A DNA stretch of 64,000 nucleotides from JAEDHM01 sp964368645 (GTDB lineage Bacteria; Bacillota; Clostridia; Christensenellales; CAG-1252), in contig CAYJBY010000014.1 of NCBI GenBank assembly GCA_964368645.1, positions 8,232 to 72,231 of the forward strand, in the 5' to 3' direction. The notes under the pieces are model-generated. The model did not search any database. It had not been told where the DNA came from and saw only the letters and a program-made list of their open reading frames with translations. The first letter of the stretch is position 1, and each line of letters begins with the position of its first letter. Both the position numbers and the translations under genes were made by a program. Below are positions 1 through 8,440 of the stretch, piece by piece.

Positions 1-166
1 GATAACGGTTGGCTTTAGCGGTAACCGTTGGATTATCCGCGCGAGAGTATGTGCGAGTAACGGCAACCCTAATCGGGTACAAATCCTAAGCTGACAGAGT
101 AAGGCTTTGGTTCAACTAATAAAGCTTACAAAGCAACAACTTTTTTGCGGTAAAATCGGTAGAATG
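1..166. other. Window-edge non-coding stretch downstream of cysNC
   Basis: No supported gene. A 7-bp inverted repeat (AACGGTT at 4-10, AACCGTT at 23-29, 12-nt loop) is present but has no T-run, so I do not call it a terminator for the minus-strand operon that ends at 167. Confidence 0.4.
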
Positions 167-2011
167 TTAGCCTTCCAATTTGCTGAAAATGAAGTTAAGC
201 AGGGTTTCCGCCGATTGAATTTCCGACTGTTCGCCTGTGTCGATTACTAAGTCGGGGGCAAGAGGAATTTCGTAAGGGGAGTCCTTCCCCGTAAAGTTAT
301 CAAGCGTTCCCTTGTCGGCTTGCGAATACAGCTTTTTGGGATCGCGCCGCCTGCAAACCTCTATAGGCGCATTGACAAAAACCTCGTAGAAGTCGTGTCC
401 GATTATCCTTTTTGCCTCCTGCCGCCCCTCCGAGAAGGGGGAAATCAGCGTAACAAGGGTAACTATGCCTGCGTCCTTAAACATTTTGGCTACGTAAGCA
501 GTGCGCTGTACGTTGGTGTTGCGGTCAGCCGCCGAAAATCCCAAATCGGAGTTTAATCCGCTCCTTAGCTCGTCACCGTCCAAAACGTAAGCGTTGATTC
601 CGCGGCGGATTAATTCGTATTCCGCGTCGCAGGCAATAGTGGTTTTGCCGCTGCCCGATAAGCCTGTCAGCCAGATAACCGCGCCCTTTCTCTTGAGAAA
701 ACGTGACCGCTCGGCGGAGTTAATCCGACCTGCGGAGCGGCGAAGCTGTTTGCCGTCGTAAGCGGAGTCGGACAGAGCCTCTACAATTCTCCCTCCTCCT
801 GCAATCTCGTAATCATCTACAAGGACGAAACGCGAGGTATCGCAAAACTCCGCGCCTATATCGAAAGCAACAGGGCGTTCTAAGGCGATAACCACAGTTG
901 CAACCTGATTTTTTTCCACGCAATCCCGTTGCTCGCGCTTTAAGGTTGAGGCATTAAGTACGCTTTCGATGCTGTCGATTTTCGCCTCGGTACGTGAGGT
1001 GCAAAGCTTAAAAATGTAGGTTTTTTGAGTTGTTAATGGATTTTTACCCAGCCAAAATACGTTAGCTCTGATTTTAACCGCGGTAAGAGGGGGCTGTTCG
1101 TTCGCCTTGCAGGCAATTTCACCGCGATTAACGATAATTTGCTCTGTAACGGTAAAGCCTGCCGCCTCATCGGTTGCAAAAACTTCTCTTGTTCCGTTCA
1201 GCGACTCCAAAGTGCTGACAGAGGTGCGCTTTCCCGAGGGATAGAAGACGATATTATCGGCGGTTTTTATCTCGCCGCTGGCGACAGTACCGGCAAAAAT
1301 GCGCCTTTCGTCGCCTTTTTCGGTGAATTTATAAACGCCTTGAATAGGAAGCCGCAAAGGAAGACCGCCGTCAACAGACGTAGGAGCCAGCCTTGCAAAA
1401 GCCTCTATAACCGTATCGCCCTCATACCAGTGCGTTTTATCGGAACGGTTGATTATATTGTCACCGCCCATACTGCTGACGGGAATACAGGCGTTAGCCG
1501 AAAGCCCTAAGTCCGAAAAGAAATCGGTTATATCGGTTTTTATTTGTTCATATATGTCACGGGCATAGTCGATACAATCCAGCTTATTGACTGCGATTAC
1601 TATCTGTTTAACGCCTAAGAGCTTGAGGTAGTAGCCGTGCTGTCTGGTGTTTTCCTCAATACCCTTAGTAGCGTCGATTACCATTAATGCGGCGTCCGCG
1701 TGCGACGCGCCCGTAACCATATTCTTAAGCAGTTCCAAATGCCCGGGGGCGTCCAAAATCTCGTATCGGATACCCTCATAGGCGAAAAAGCAACGAGCTA
1801 TGTCGAGAGTTATACCCTGCGACTGCTCGCATTTAAGCGCGTCCAGTAAAAAAGCGTACTCAAAAGGACGGGAATTTTTTTCGCAGTTCCGCTTAACGGC
1901 TTCCAGTTTGCCTTTAGGCAAAACCCCACCGTCTGCCAAAAGTCTGCCTATAACGGAACTTTTGCCGTGGTCAACGTGACCGACTGTGACTATTGTAACA
2001 GTTTTTTCCAT
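167..2011 (-). CDS. cysNC: Bifunctional sulfate adenylyltransferase subunit 1 / adenylylsulfate kinase (CysN-CysC fusion)
   Basis: This 614-residue protein joins the GTPase subunit of ATP sulfurylase to APS kinase, so with CysD it would turn sulfate plus ATP into APS and then PAPS in the cytoplasm. The N-terminal EF-Tu-like GTPase shows the P-loop GHVDHGKS (11-18), a GIT switch (66-68), DAPGH (87-91) and NKLD (142-145), followed by beta-barrel domains. The APS kinase part starts near residue 435, with P-loop GLSGSGKT (450-457), DGDELR and a SPF segment corresponding to the family's substrate loop. Length fits known CysNC fusions. The ATG lies one nucleotide after the cysD stop, so the two are surely translated together. 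No reductase of the assimilatory pathway is nearby, and a sulfotransferase sits just upstream in the operon, so PAPS is probably made for sulfation. Function is very likely; the physiological role is inferred. Confidence 0.95.
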   Translation of the reverse strand: MEKTVTIVTVGHVDHGKSSVIGRLLADGGVLPKGKLEAVKRNCEKNSRPFEYAFLLDALKCEQSQGITLDIARCFFAYEGIRYEILDAPGHLELLKNMVTGASHADAALMVIDATKGIEENTRQHGYYLKLLGVKQIVIAVNKLDCIDYARDIYEQIKTDITDFFSDLGLSANACIPVSSMGGDNIINRSDKTHWYEGDTVIEAFARLAPTSVDGGLPLRLPIQGVYKFTEKGDERRIFAGTVASGEIKTADNIVFYPSGKRTSVSTLESLNGTREVFATDEAAGFTVTEQIIVNRGEIACKANEQPPLTAVKIRANVFWLGKNPLTTQKTYIFKLCTSRTEAKIDSIESVLNASTLKREQRDCVEKNQVATVVIALERPVAFDIGAEFCDTSRFVLVDDYEIAGGGRIVEALSDSAYDGKQLRRSAGRINSAERSRFLKRKGAVIWLTGLSGSGKTTIACDAEYELIRRGINAYVLDGDELRSGLNSDLGFSAADRNTNVQRTAYVAKMFKDAGIVTLVTLISPFSEGRQEAKRIIGHDFYEVFVNAPIEVCRRRDPKKLYSQADKGTLDNFTGKDSPYEIPLAPDLVIDTGEQSEIQSAETLLNFIFSKLEG

Positions 2012-2012
2012 A

Positions 2013-2894
2013 TCACATATACCCCCCGCGCCGCAGGGTTTCCAGACCGCCGCCGTCCTCTGCGTCCTGCTCTCTGCCGCTACGTTCCGCTATGTCCGAG
2101 AGCTGACCGTTCTTAAGCTCTTCGATTATATCCGACGGATTTTTGGAAAAAGAGGGGATCGGCTTGGTGCAGGGAGCGCAACCGAGAGAACGGTAACGCG
2201 TACCGCTGCCGTTATCGTAGTAAAGAGAAACGGTTTTTATCTTTTCTCTTTCGATATATTCCCATACGTTAAGCTCCGTCCAGTCGAGAAGGGGGTGGAT
2301 TCTCACGTGTGTACCGCTTTTGAAATCAGTTTTGTACTGGTTCCACAGCTCCGGCGGCTGATCCTCTATGCTCCAACTGCTTTTTTCGTTGCGGGGCGAA
2401 AAATATCTTTCCTTAGAGCGAGAGCCTTCCTCGTCAGACCGTGCACCGACGATAACGCCATTGAAGGGTTGAGAATTGGAATCCTTTTCGTAACAGCCTG
2501 TAATAAGGTTAAGCTTGTACCGCGGCCAAGTACCGTCAACGGTATGGGTAAGAGCCTCGGTCTTAAGCAGGCGACAGCATTCAATGCGGCTGACCTGCCC
2601 GTCTGGGAAAGTGCGTTTTGCCGCAAGAGCCTCAGTGTTCTCACCGTAAACCATATATAATCCCAGTTCTTTAGCGAGTTTGTCGCGGTATTCGATCATC
2701 TCGGGAATCTTGTAGTGGGTGTCGATATGTGCGAGAGGGAAAGGAATGTGACCGAAAAAAGCCTTACGTGCAAGGTGCAACATAACAGTGCTGTCCTTAC
2801 CTATCGACCAAAGCATACAAAGATTATCGAAAGCGGCGTAGGCTTCTCTCAAAATGTATATGCTTTTGCTTTCCAGTCTGTCTAAACTATCCAA
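2013..2894 (-). CDS. cysD: Sulfate adenylyltransferase subunit 2 (CysD)
   Basis: This is the catalytic adenylyltransferase subunit of ATP sulfurylase, in the PAPS-reductase-like ATP pyrophosphatase family; it forms APS from sulfate and ATP together with CysN. The PP-loop is SIGKDST (30-36), and family features such as HIDTHYK, ARSDEEGSRSKER and the C-terminal RRGGYM are visible. The 293-residue length is close to the usual size of about 300. No ATG is available at the N-terminus. Translation appears to begin at a TTG (2892-2894), preceded by GAGAGG six nucleotides upstream. The gene is followed after one nucleotide by cysNC. Confidence 0.95.
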   Translation of the reverse strand: MDSLDRLESKSIYILREAYAAFDNLCMLWSIGKDSTVMLHLARKAFFGHIPFPLAHIDTHYKIPEMIEYRDKLAKELGLYMVYGENTEALAAKRTFPDGQVSRIECCRLLKTEALTHTVDGTWPRYKLNLITGCYEKDSNSQPFNGVIVGARSDEEGSRSKERYFSPRNEKSSWSIEDQPPELWNQYKTDFKSGTHVRIHPLLDWTELNVWEYIEREKIKTVSLYYDNGSGTRYRSLGCAPCTKPIPSFSKNPSDIIEELKNGQLSDIAERSGREQDAEDGGGLETLRRGGYM

Positions 2895-2900
2895 ATCGCA

Positions 2901-2906
2901 CCTCTC
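2901..2906 (-). promoter_or_regulatory. Ribosome binding site that fixes a TTG start for cysD
   Basis: On the minus strand GAGAGG lies six nucleotides before the TTG at 2894-2892. There is no ATG in frame near it, and the conserved family N-terminus starts immediately after, so the non-ATG start is the best choice. Confidence 0.6.
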
Positions 2907-2981
2907 AATCCCATAACAACGAACGATGATTTTCTTATTGTTATAGCCGAAACTCTTTTAATCCGCATTACGCGTTAACAC

Positions 2982-3265
2982 CGTTATTTAATCCGACAAT
3001 TAACCGATTACTTGGCAATGATAGGCGTTAATTTTGTAATTAAGCTTTAACCAACGTCAATCGGTTTTTAACTTAAAGTCAGCCCACTAAACAACTATCA
3101 TCAGGGCTTAATGAAAACCTAGTTGTTACTGTCGGTTTATCGGTTTTTAACCCGTAGTCAGCCGATTACTTAGCCGACACCAGACTAACGTAAACCTAGT
3201 TGTTACTGTCTGTTACTATCGGTTTTTAATCCGAAGTCAGCCGATTACTTAGTCGTCATCAGACG
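2982..3265. repeat. 79-bp tandem repeat array between sulfotransferase and cysD
   Basis: Units beginning TCGGTTTTTAA start at 3061, 3140 and 3219, exactly 79 bp apart. A more degenerate unit starts near 2982 (TTATTTAATCCGA followed by CCGATTACTT). The shared core includes AGTCAGCC, CGATTACTTAG and CCTAGTTGTTACTGTC. The last unit covers the stop codon of the sulfotransferase gene (3259-3261), so the array grew from, or invaded, that gene's 3' end. No coding frame is convincing here, and no clear promoter for cysD is seen in 2895-2981. Function is unknown. Confidence 0.75.
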
Positions 3266-4362
3266 TTTTGCTTTTCGTAGCCGTAATGCTCGAAGTAGAA
3301 GCCCAATTCCTCGTTTACCTTGGAAATCAGCTCGTCGGGGTAGTCAAAATCGTTCTTTTTGTAGCCTGCAAGGGAATCCCAGAATTTTTGTATCTCGGGT
3401 TTTGCGGCGTCGTAATTCCAACCGAATTGCCGATATGCGTTCTCCAACAGGGGCATAGGATTCTTCTCAAATTCCTCAAACTTAAATTCTATTATATCCT
3501 CTTTGGGAATTTTTTGCAAATCGGAAAAATATTTCAGGTACATACGTTTGAAACCCTTGATAACGAACTCCTCGATTTCATCATAAGAGGGTACCTCCTG
3601 TATGCCCCAAACGCGGAACATTTTTTGATACATATTGATGGAAGAGCGCACCACCGCGTAAGGGTTGCGGTAGATATTGATGAACTTAGCATCGGGGTAG
3701 GTTTCCTTTAGCAAAAGAGCACGGGCTGTAGCGTCAGGGCTTTTGAGAACGAGAGATTTTCCGCCTGTTCTGTAGGTGATTTTTCTCAGCATTTTGTCGT
3801 AGTTTTTCAGCCAACCCTTTTTCTGCTTTTCGGGAAGCTCGTCCACAAATGCATAGTCCATATACATATCGCGAGACTTGGGATAGATGTTCATTTCCCA
3901 CATAGCATTGTGGTAACAGGTTGAGAAAACAACGTACTCCTCAAGAGGCAGGTCAACCTTGTATTCCATATTATCCATAACCCTAACCTCTGCAAGCATA
4001 GAATCGATAGAACCCTTGAGAATAGCACGCATCAAAGCCGTGTTATGAGAATAACCTGACATAGGATCAAGAAATGCGGTTTCGGGATCCTTGGAGATAA
4101 GGTTCTGCAAAAGGGTAGTGCCCGTGCGCCAATGACCTAAGATAAAGATAGGTTTTTTAACGGGAGAGGTTTTGATTTTGTTGCGGTAGTAAAGACTTTC
4201 ACCGATGGTGAACGGCAGAAGAACGCCGGACATAAACAGAGCAAGCAAAACCTGCGGAATGTATTTCGGGCTGACCTGAAATTTGTTCTTGAACAAGCCC
4301 TTCCAAATGATGTCGTATCTGGTTGCCATCAAAGTATTTTTTGTGTCGATAAGTTTTTCCAT
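3259..4362 (-). CDS. PAPS-dependent sulfotransferase family protein
   Basis: The 367-residue protein has the two PAPS-binding signatures of the Sulfotransfer_3-type family: the 5'-phosphosulfate loop GHWRTGTT (76-83) and the 3'-phosphate-binding segment around YRNPYAVVRSS (R232, S240), with LVLKSPD (204-210) between them. It should move a sulfuryl group from PAPS to an acceptor, probably a hydroxyl. A hydrophobic stretch near 37-54 suggests membrane association and perhaps a lipid-like acceptor. The start ATG is preceded by GAGG at suitable spacing. It lies between the flavoprotein pair and cysD-cysNC, all on one strand, so its donor is made by the same operon. The acceptor cannot be told from sequence. 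The 3' end lies inside the 79-bp repeat array. Confidence 0.88.
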   Translation of the reverse strand: MEKLIDTKNTLMATRYDIIWKGLFKNKFQVSPKYIPQVLLALFMSGVLLPFTIGESLYYRNKIKTSPVKKPIFILGHWRTGTTLLQNLISKDPETAFLDPMSGYSHNTALMRAILKGSIDSMLAEVRVMDNMEYKVDLPLEEYVVFSTCYHNAMWEMNIYPKSRDMYMDYAFVDELPEKQKKGWLKNYDKMLRKITYRTGGKSLVLKSPDATARALLLKETYPDAKFINIYRNPYAVVRSSINMYQKMFRVWGIQEVPSYDEIEEFVIKGFKRMYLKYFSDLQKIPKEDIIEFKFEEFEKNPMPLLENAYRQFGWNYDAAKPEIQKFWDSLAGYKKNDFDYPDELISKVNEELGFYFEHYGYEKQNV

Positions 4363-4431
4363 TTAATATACCTCAATAAATGTAGTTAAAACAAAGCTTA
4401 AATAAGTAACGCTAAAGCAAATTATCTAGAT

Positions 4432-5607
4432 TTATCCGTTATAATCTCCATCAGCGATTTCTATTGCGATTTCCAAGTCACTAAGCGGATAGCTGATACA
4501 AGGGTGTATATATCCGAACTTTTTTTCCGCTTGACGCCGAGTGTCCTTTTCCGCAACAGTATAAACACTGCCTGAAATCAGCCTGCTTCTGCACCAGCCG
4601 CATTCGCCGCTTCTGCAACGGGCAAGGGGCTTAATGTCGCTTCTTTCAATAGAAGTTAGCAGTGTTTCTTCCGAATTGACCGCAATTTTTATGGATTTAC
4701 CGTAGGCGGTTACAGTAGCCGTAAACTCGCCGCGGCGTTCAGTCGGGAAGTCCTTAAGCGCATTAACGTCCTTAATCTCGCCGTATGCTTCCGTGCGCAA
4801 GTGTTTTTTATCGATTGCCAACTTTTTGCCTAATTCCTCTAAACCGTAGAAAGCAGGAAACGGAGCGTTGACGTACACCGAAAAAGGCTTGTCGTGCTGT
4901 TCTTCAAGAATAGTATCGACAGATAAAGGAGTTTTGATAAATACCGCTTTTACTTTGCCGTCAGTTTTTTTGTCAAAGTCTGCAAACATATCAAAAAGCC
5001 CCGAATCATCCGTAGAATTTTGACAATAAACCGTTAAACGGAAATCTTCCTTACCCGTAACGATTGCGTTAGCCATCGACAAAAACGGTGCGATACCTAT
5101 ACCCTCTGTTAAGCCGATAACCAGTTTCTCGTCGCGCATATCTTCATAATAAAATTCTCCGATAGGTGCGGCAATTCTTATGGTCGAGCCAACGGAAAGC
5201 GTTTTACAAAGATAACTGCCTGTTTTACCGCTGTCTTCTATGGCAATATCCCAATAATCCGATGAAATATCCGATATAATCGAATACGGGTGCATTGAAC
5301 TTGCTCCGTTGACGCCGATAACCTCCAACGCAGTATATTGTCCTGCTCTTCCTCTAGGCAAATCGCCTTGCGGATTATGCAGTCTGAAAACCTTAACGTC
5401 AGTACCGATAATATCGGATATTGCTGTAATTTCCGCGGTGATTAGGTTGTGAGGGTGTCTGGCGTTGCCGATTTTATTGAAGTGCGGATACGGCTCAAGA
5501 GGGGCGTCGGAGGCTTTATTCACCACGTTAGCCGCGTTTTTAAGGTAGGCTCCGAACTTCAGAAAACCCTTGAATCCGAATTTGCTTTTGAATAAGTTCC
5601 GTTTCAT
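4432..5607 (-). CDS. Flavin/2Fe-2S NAD(P)H oxidoreductase (ferredoxin-reductase type)
   Basis: The 391-residue protein has, in order, a short N-terminal extension with a hydrophobic/amphipathic helix, an FAD-binding barrel with a HPYS motif (the usual RxYS varied), a nucleotide-binding domain with GLTEGIGIAPF, and a C-terminal plant-type ferredoxin domain with C331, C336, C339 and C370 (CX4CX2C...C). This is the layout of soluble electron-transfer reductases that pass NAD(P)H electrons through flavin and a 2Fe-2S cluster. Its ATG overlaps the stop of the upstream FAD oxidoreductase by four bases (ATGA), so the two are translationally coupled. It is likely the electron supply or partner for that enzyme. 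Exact substrate unknown. Confidence 0.85.
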   Translation of the reverse strand: MKRNLFKSKFGFKGFLKFGAYLKNAANVVNKASDAPLEPYPHFNKIGNARHPHNLITAEITAISDIIGTDVKVFRLHNPQGDLPRGRAGQYTALEVIGVNGASSMHPYSIISDISSDYWDIAIEDSGKTGSYLCKTLSVGSTIRIAAPIGEFYYEDMRDEKLVIGLTEGIGIAPFLSMANAIVTGKEDFRLTVYCQNSTDDSGLFDMFADFDKKTDGKVKAVFIKTPLSVDTILEEQHDKPFSVYVNAPFPAFYGLEELGKKLAIDKKHLRTEAYGEIKDVNALKDFPTERRGEFTATVTAYGKSIKIAVNSEETLLTSIERSDIKPLARCRSGECGWCRSRLISGSVYTVAEKDTRRQAEKKFGYIHPCISYPLSDLEIAIEIADGDYNG

Positions 5608-7136
5608 TTGTTCGCCTCCTCGTTAATTTCCTTTATTGCCGTAGTTCCCATCATATAGCCTGTTCTCAGCGACGCGCCGTAGCCGTGACCGCTGTGTCCG
5701 CTCGCGCCTGAAAACAGCAGATTTTTGATAGGGTGATCCTTTTTCAAATTAACGGTTCGGATAATCAAGGTGTCCGTAAGCACAGGCTCGTAGCCGTACA
5801 TTATGCCGTTATAGGAGCCGATGTTAGCGGCTAGAGTGGCAGGACTCGCTACCGAAAGTTCTTCGATATAAGGTATCAAACTGGTCTTCGTGGCTTTCTC
5901 AAAATGACGAATAAGGTTATAAGCCAGCTCGTTCTTTTTGTCCACGTAGTTGTCGTCGTCGATACAGTCGAGGGCATTGTCCTTAAACATAGCCGTTAAG
6001 GACACGATTGTCGTACCCTTAGGACTGCAATCGGGGATAGCGTTGTTAAGGCACACAGCAGCCATAAATTTATCACCGTCGAAACTGCGCATTGACGCGG
6101 CAATATTTTTCGACTCTCCGCTGGGAGAGATGAAATAGGAATAATCCTTTAAGCCTAACTCTTCCTTAGACTTGTTAAGTCCCATATAGACAATAAAGCC
6201 CTGACCGCCCAAACTGCGGCTGTTGCAGTGCTTGACCTCTCTTTCGGGAACCTGTTCCTGATCGATAAGTCTGCTGTAGACCGAGGTACGCGGCATATCG
6301 ACGATAATCTTTTTCGCCGTAATCGTGCCTTTGTCGGTGACGACCGCCTTGGCGATGCCGTTTTCAACGATAATCTTTTTCGCCTTAGTGCTGAGCCAAA
6401 CCTCGCCGCCCAGCTCCTCAAATCTTTTCAAAAAGGCACAGGTCAGCTCGTGGGAACGCGCCTTTGGGATAACCGCACCCAAGCCGAAATACGTACAGCA
6501 CATAGTTGCAAAGTGAACGAAATCCAGCTTGTCCGCAGTAACGCCGAGGTAGCACCAATAGGCGTTGATAATGGAGCGGACGCGGAAAGGTATATTCATC
6601 TCTTCCTCAACCTCGTCCAGCGTTTTAGTAGCCACGCGGAAAAAGTTGGGATAGTCCTTCGCCACCTTGACGATGGCTTTCACGCTAGCCTTTATGGTGA
6701 AAAGAGCCTTATCGCATTCCACCATCAGGTCAAAAAGCGGTTTCGTATAAACGGAACTGCCGGGAATACACTCCTCGATATTGCGAATTACGTTGTCGAA
6801 GCCGCCGAAAGGAACAAGGCAGTTGACGTCTTGTTCACCGTCCGCGGTGGTAATGACGCGGTAGGCAGACGGCACGTCCGCCCATTCGATTTTCACGCCG
6901 AGTTTGTCGAACAAATTGCCGACCATACCTACCTTGCCTTCCTCTCTGGAAACGCCGGAAAGCTCGTGGAGCGAGTATTCAAACTCAAACCGTCCTCTTA
7001 CAAAACTCCCTGCACAACCGCCGGGAATATGGTGCTGTTCCAAAAGCAGTGTTTTCAAACCGCCGTTAGCGCAGGTTAATGCCGCGGAAATGCCGCCGTT
7101 GCCTGCTCCTATTACAACCACGTCGTAATCAGTCAT
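5604..7136 (-). CDS. Phytoene-desaturase-like (CrtI/retinol-saturase type) FAD oxidoreductase
   Basis: The N-terminus is a dinucleotide-binding fold with GAGNGG (10-15) followed by LLLEQH, and the C-terminus has the family's FSGASGHSGHGYGAS flavin-contact segment. The 510-residue length suits CrtI/RetSat-type enzymes, which desaturate, saturate or isomerise polyene or isoprenoid substrates. The reading frame can be extended ten codons further upstream, but I place the start at the ATG at 7136, because AAGGAG sits six nucleotides before it and the Rossmann strand follows at once. The stop overlaps the start of the 2Fe-2S reductase. No phytoene synthase or prenyltransferase is in the window, so carotenoid synthesis is not supported; a lipid or isoprenoid modification linked to sulfation is one possibility. 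Confidence 0.85.
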   Translation of the reverse strand: MTDYDVVVIGAGNGGISAALTCANGGLKTLLLEQHHIPGGCAGSFVRGRFEFEYSLHELSGVSREEGKVGMVGNLFDKLGVKIEWADVPSAYRVITTADGEQDVNCLVPFGGFDNVIRNIEECIPGSSVYTKPLFDLMVECDKALFTIKASVKAIVKVAKDYPNFFRVATKTLDEVEEEMNIPFRVRSIINAYWCYLGVTADKLDFVHFATMCCTYFGLGAVIPKARSHELTCAFLKRFEELGGEVWLSTKAKKIIVENGIAKAVVTDKGTITAKKIIVDMPRTSVYSRLIDQEQVPEREVKHCNSRSLGGQGFIVYMGLNKSKEELGLKDYSYFISPSGESKNIAASMRSFDGDKFMAAVCLNNAIPDCSPKGTTIVSLTAMFKDNALDCIDDDNYVDKKNELAYNLIRHFEKATKTSLIPYIEELSVASPATLAANIGSYNGIMYGYEPVLTDTLIIRTVNLKKDHPIKNLLFSGASGHSGHGYGASLRTGYMMGTTAIKEINEEANK

Positions 7137-7142
7137 TGAAAT

Positions 7143-7148
7143 CTCCTT
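7143..7148 (-). promoter_or_regulatory. Ribosome binding site deciding the start of the FAD oxidoreductase
   Basis: AAGGAG on the minus strand is six nucleotides from the ATG at 7136-7134 and lies downstream of the alternative upstream ATG, so it supports the shorter protein. Confidence 0.75.
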
Positions 7149-7197
7149 ATAAAAAATTGAAAGCACAAATCAGTGCGTTATTTGCTTTATATCGGGT

Positions 7198-7475
7198 GCT
7201 GTGCCGTTCGCGGCAAAGCAATAAGACTTGGAATTGATTATTAATCGGTTCTCTCCGCCGACTTTGTAAGCTACTCAGTCGTATTCGCTTTTTTCTTTAA
7301 CAAGCTATTCCGCCGTGTCGGTCGCTTGTAGCAAGCTACTCTTATATCAAGTTAGCTCGCCGTACTTGTCATCTGTTCTTTCACTGTAGCAGGCTACTTT
7401 GCTTAGCTTACCGCTGTACTGTTGTAGCAAGTTACTCCGCCTATCAGCCGTCTGTTTTTCTCGGTAGCAAGCTAC
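7198..7475. repeat. Palindromic repeat array and hairpin between Lgt-like gene and FAD oxidoreductase
   Basis: The non-coding spacer holds a hairpin (TGCCG-TTCG-CGGCA at 7202-7215, extended by GCT/AGC) and a series of GTAGC-N2-GCTAC-type palindromes at 7328-7339, 7386-7397, 7424-7435 and 7464-7475, with degenerate copies near 7266 and 7348. They are often followed by CTCCGCC. The last palindrome contains the TAG stop of the Lgt-like gene (7472-7474). No T-run follows any of them, so they are not simple terminators. No open frame of note. Confidence 0.7.
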
Positions 7476-8440
7476 TCCGCCGTGCCTGCTGTTTGTTCGT
7501 TATCGGCAGAAACTAAATTAACCTCTTGTGAGGCGGTATCGTCAATGCTCGCGGCTATATCACAGTTTTGTAAAGCTATACCGTTCTCGGCGGTAACTAA
7601 ACCGCCCTCCGCGTACTCTTCGCCGTTCTCCGTGCCTGCCGTTTGTTCGTTATCCTGTGGGGGAATATCGTTTACCGCAGTATCCTTTGCCGCCGCTTGT
7701 GCCGCAAGCCGTTTCTTTCTTTCGTTGATATGGATAAGCCCCAACCAAGTTACGCCGAGGACGAACCAAGCGATACACCAAAATGAAAACTCCGAAAGGC
7801 CGCCTGCGATTTTGACGTTATCGCGTCCGAACTCACAGCAAAACCTCAAACTTCCGAAGAGTATAAGGTACAAGGGGAAGGATTTGCCGTTGGTCTTGAA
7901 GTGCTTAGACCTCGCCCAAAAGACGATACCGAAAGCAATCGCTCCGTACAAGAAGCATTCCACAAGTTGGATAGGGAAGAGGTAGGAGCCTGTTTCGTTG
8001 TTATAAATACCCATCCATCTAAGCCATTCGGGGTAATTTTCGATAGGGAAGCCGTGACAGCAGCCGCCGAAGATACAGCCCACGTGGGCGCACATATTGC
8101 CGATACTGTTGGATGGCGTCATAAAGTCAAGGGTATTTTTGTACTCGGACTTAGACACCTTGGCAAGGAAAAAGAAGAAAATAGGCAAAAAACCTACGAC
8201 TCTAACCCAGTTCATACCGTGGAGGGAAACCTTTTCCACCAACCAAGAAACGAGCATTGTGATAATATAAATGCCGTTACAGGTAAGCATCGTCAAAAAT
8301 ACGTTTTTGAGATTACCCATACGGTATTGCTTGCGGTAGTACACTGTGTTAAAGACCACGCACATAGGGAAAGCCAAAAAGTAGCAAACGTAATAAAGAG
8401 GAAAATCAGATCCGAAAAGCGTAATATACTCGGGCATCAT
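7472..8440 (-). CDS. Divergent prolipoprotein diacylglyceryl transferase (Lgt)-like membrane protein
   Basis: The first 240 residues form a polytopic membrane protein with Lgt-family landmarks: AHVGCIFGGCCHG (118-130) where classical Lgt has its GRxGN signature, PIQLVE (156-161), and RFCCEFGRDN (199-208) near the conserved arginine. The Cys-rich GC..GCC form marks a paralogous branch, so the acceptor may not be prolipoproteins. A predicted lipoprotein is encoded later in the window. Residues about 245-322 are an acidic, Ala/Thr/Glu-rich tail with an internal duplication (DNEQTAGT twice), unlike normal Lgt, and the gene's end runs into the palindromic repeat array. Start: AAGGAGG seven nucleotides before the ATG; the ATG overlaps the preceding stop (ATGA). 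General family is likely, activity uncertain. Confidence 0.75.
   Translation of the reverse strand: MMPEYITLFGSDFPLYYVCYFLAFPMCVVFNTVYYRKQYRMGNLKNVFLTMLTCNGIYIITMLVSWLVEKVSLHGMNWVRVVGFLPIFFFFLAKVSKSEYKNTLDFMTPSNSIGNMCAHVGCIFGGCCHGFPIENYPEWLRWMGIYNNETGSYLFPIQLVECFLYGAIAFGIVFWARSKHFKTNGKSFPLYLILFGSLRFCCEFGRDNVKIAGGLSEFSFWCIAWFVLGVTWLGLIHINERKKRLAAQAAAKDTAVNDIPPQDNEQTAGTENGEEYAEGGLVTAENGIALQNCDIAASIDDTASQEVNLVSADNEQTAGTAE

Noticed and set aside
4..29. Inverted repeat AACGGTT/AACCGTT as the operon terminator
   Set aside because: No T-run in either direction and a 12-nt loop; too near the window edge to judge.
167..2894. CysD/CysNC as part of assimilatory sulfate reduction
   Set aside because: No PAPS/APS reductase or sulfite reductase is present, and a sulfotransferase is adjacent. 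Assimilation cannot be excluded from genes elsewhere in the genome.
5604..7136. Carotenoid biosynthesis locus
   Set aside because: Only one CrtI-like enzyme is present; no phytoene synthase, prenyltransferase or other pathway gene is in the window.
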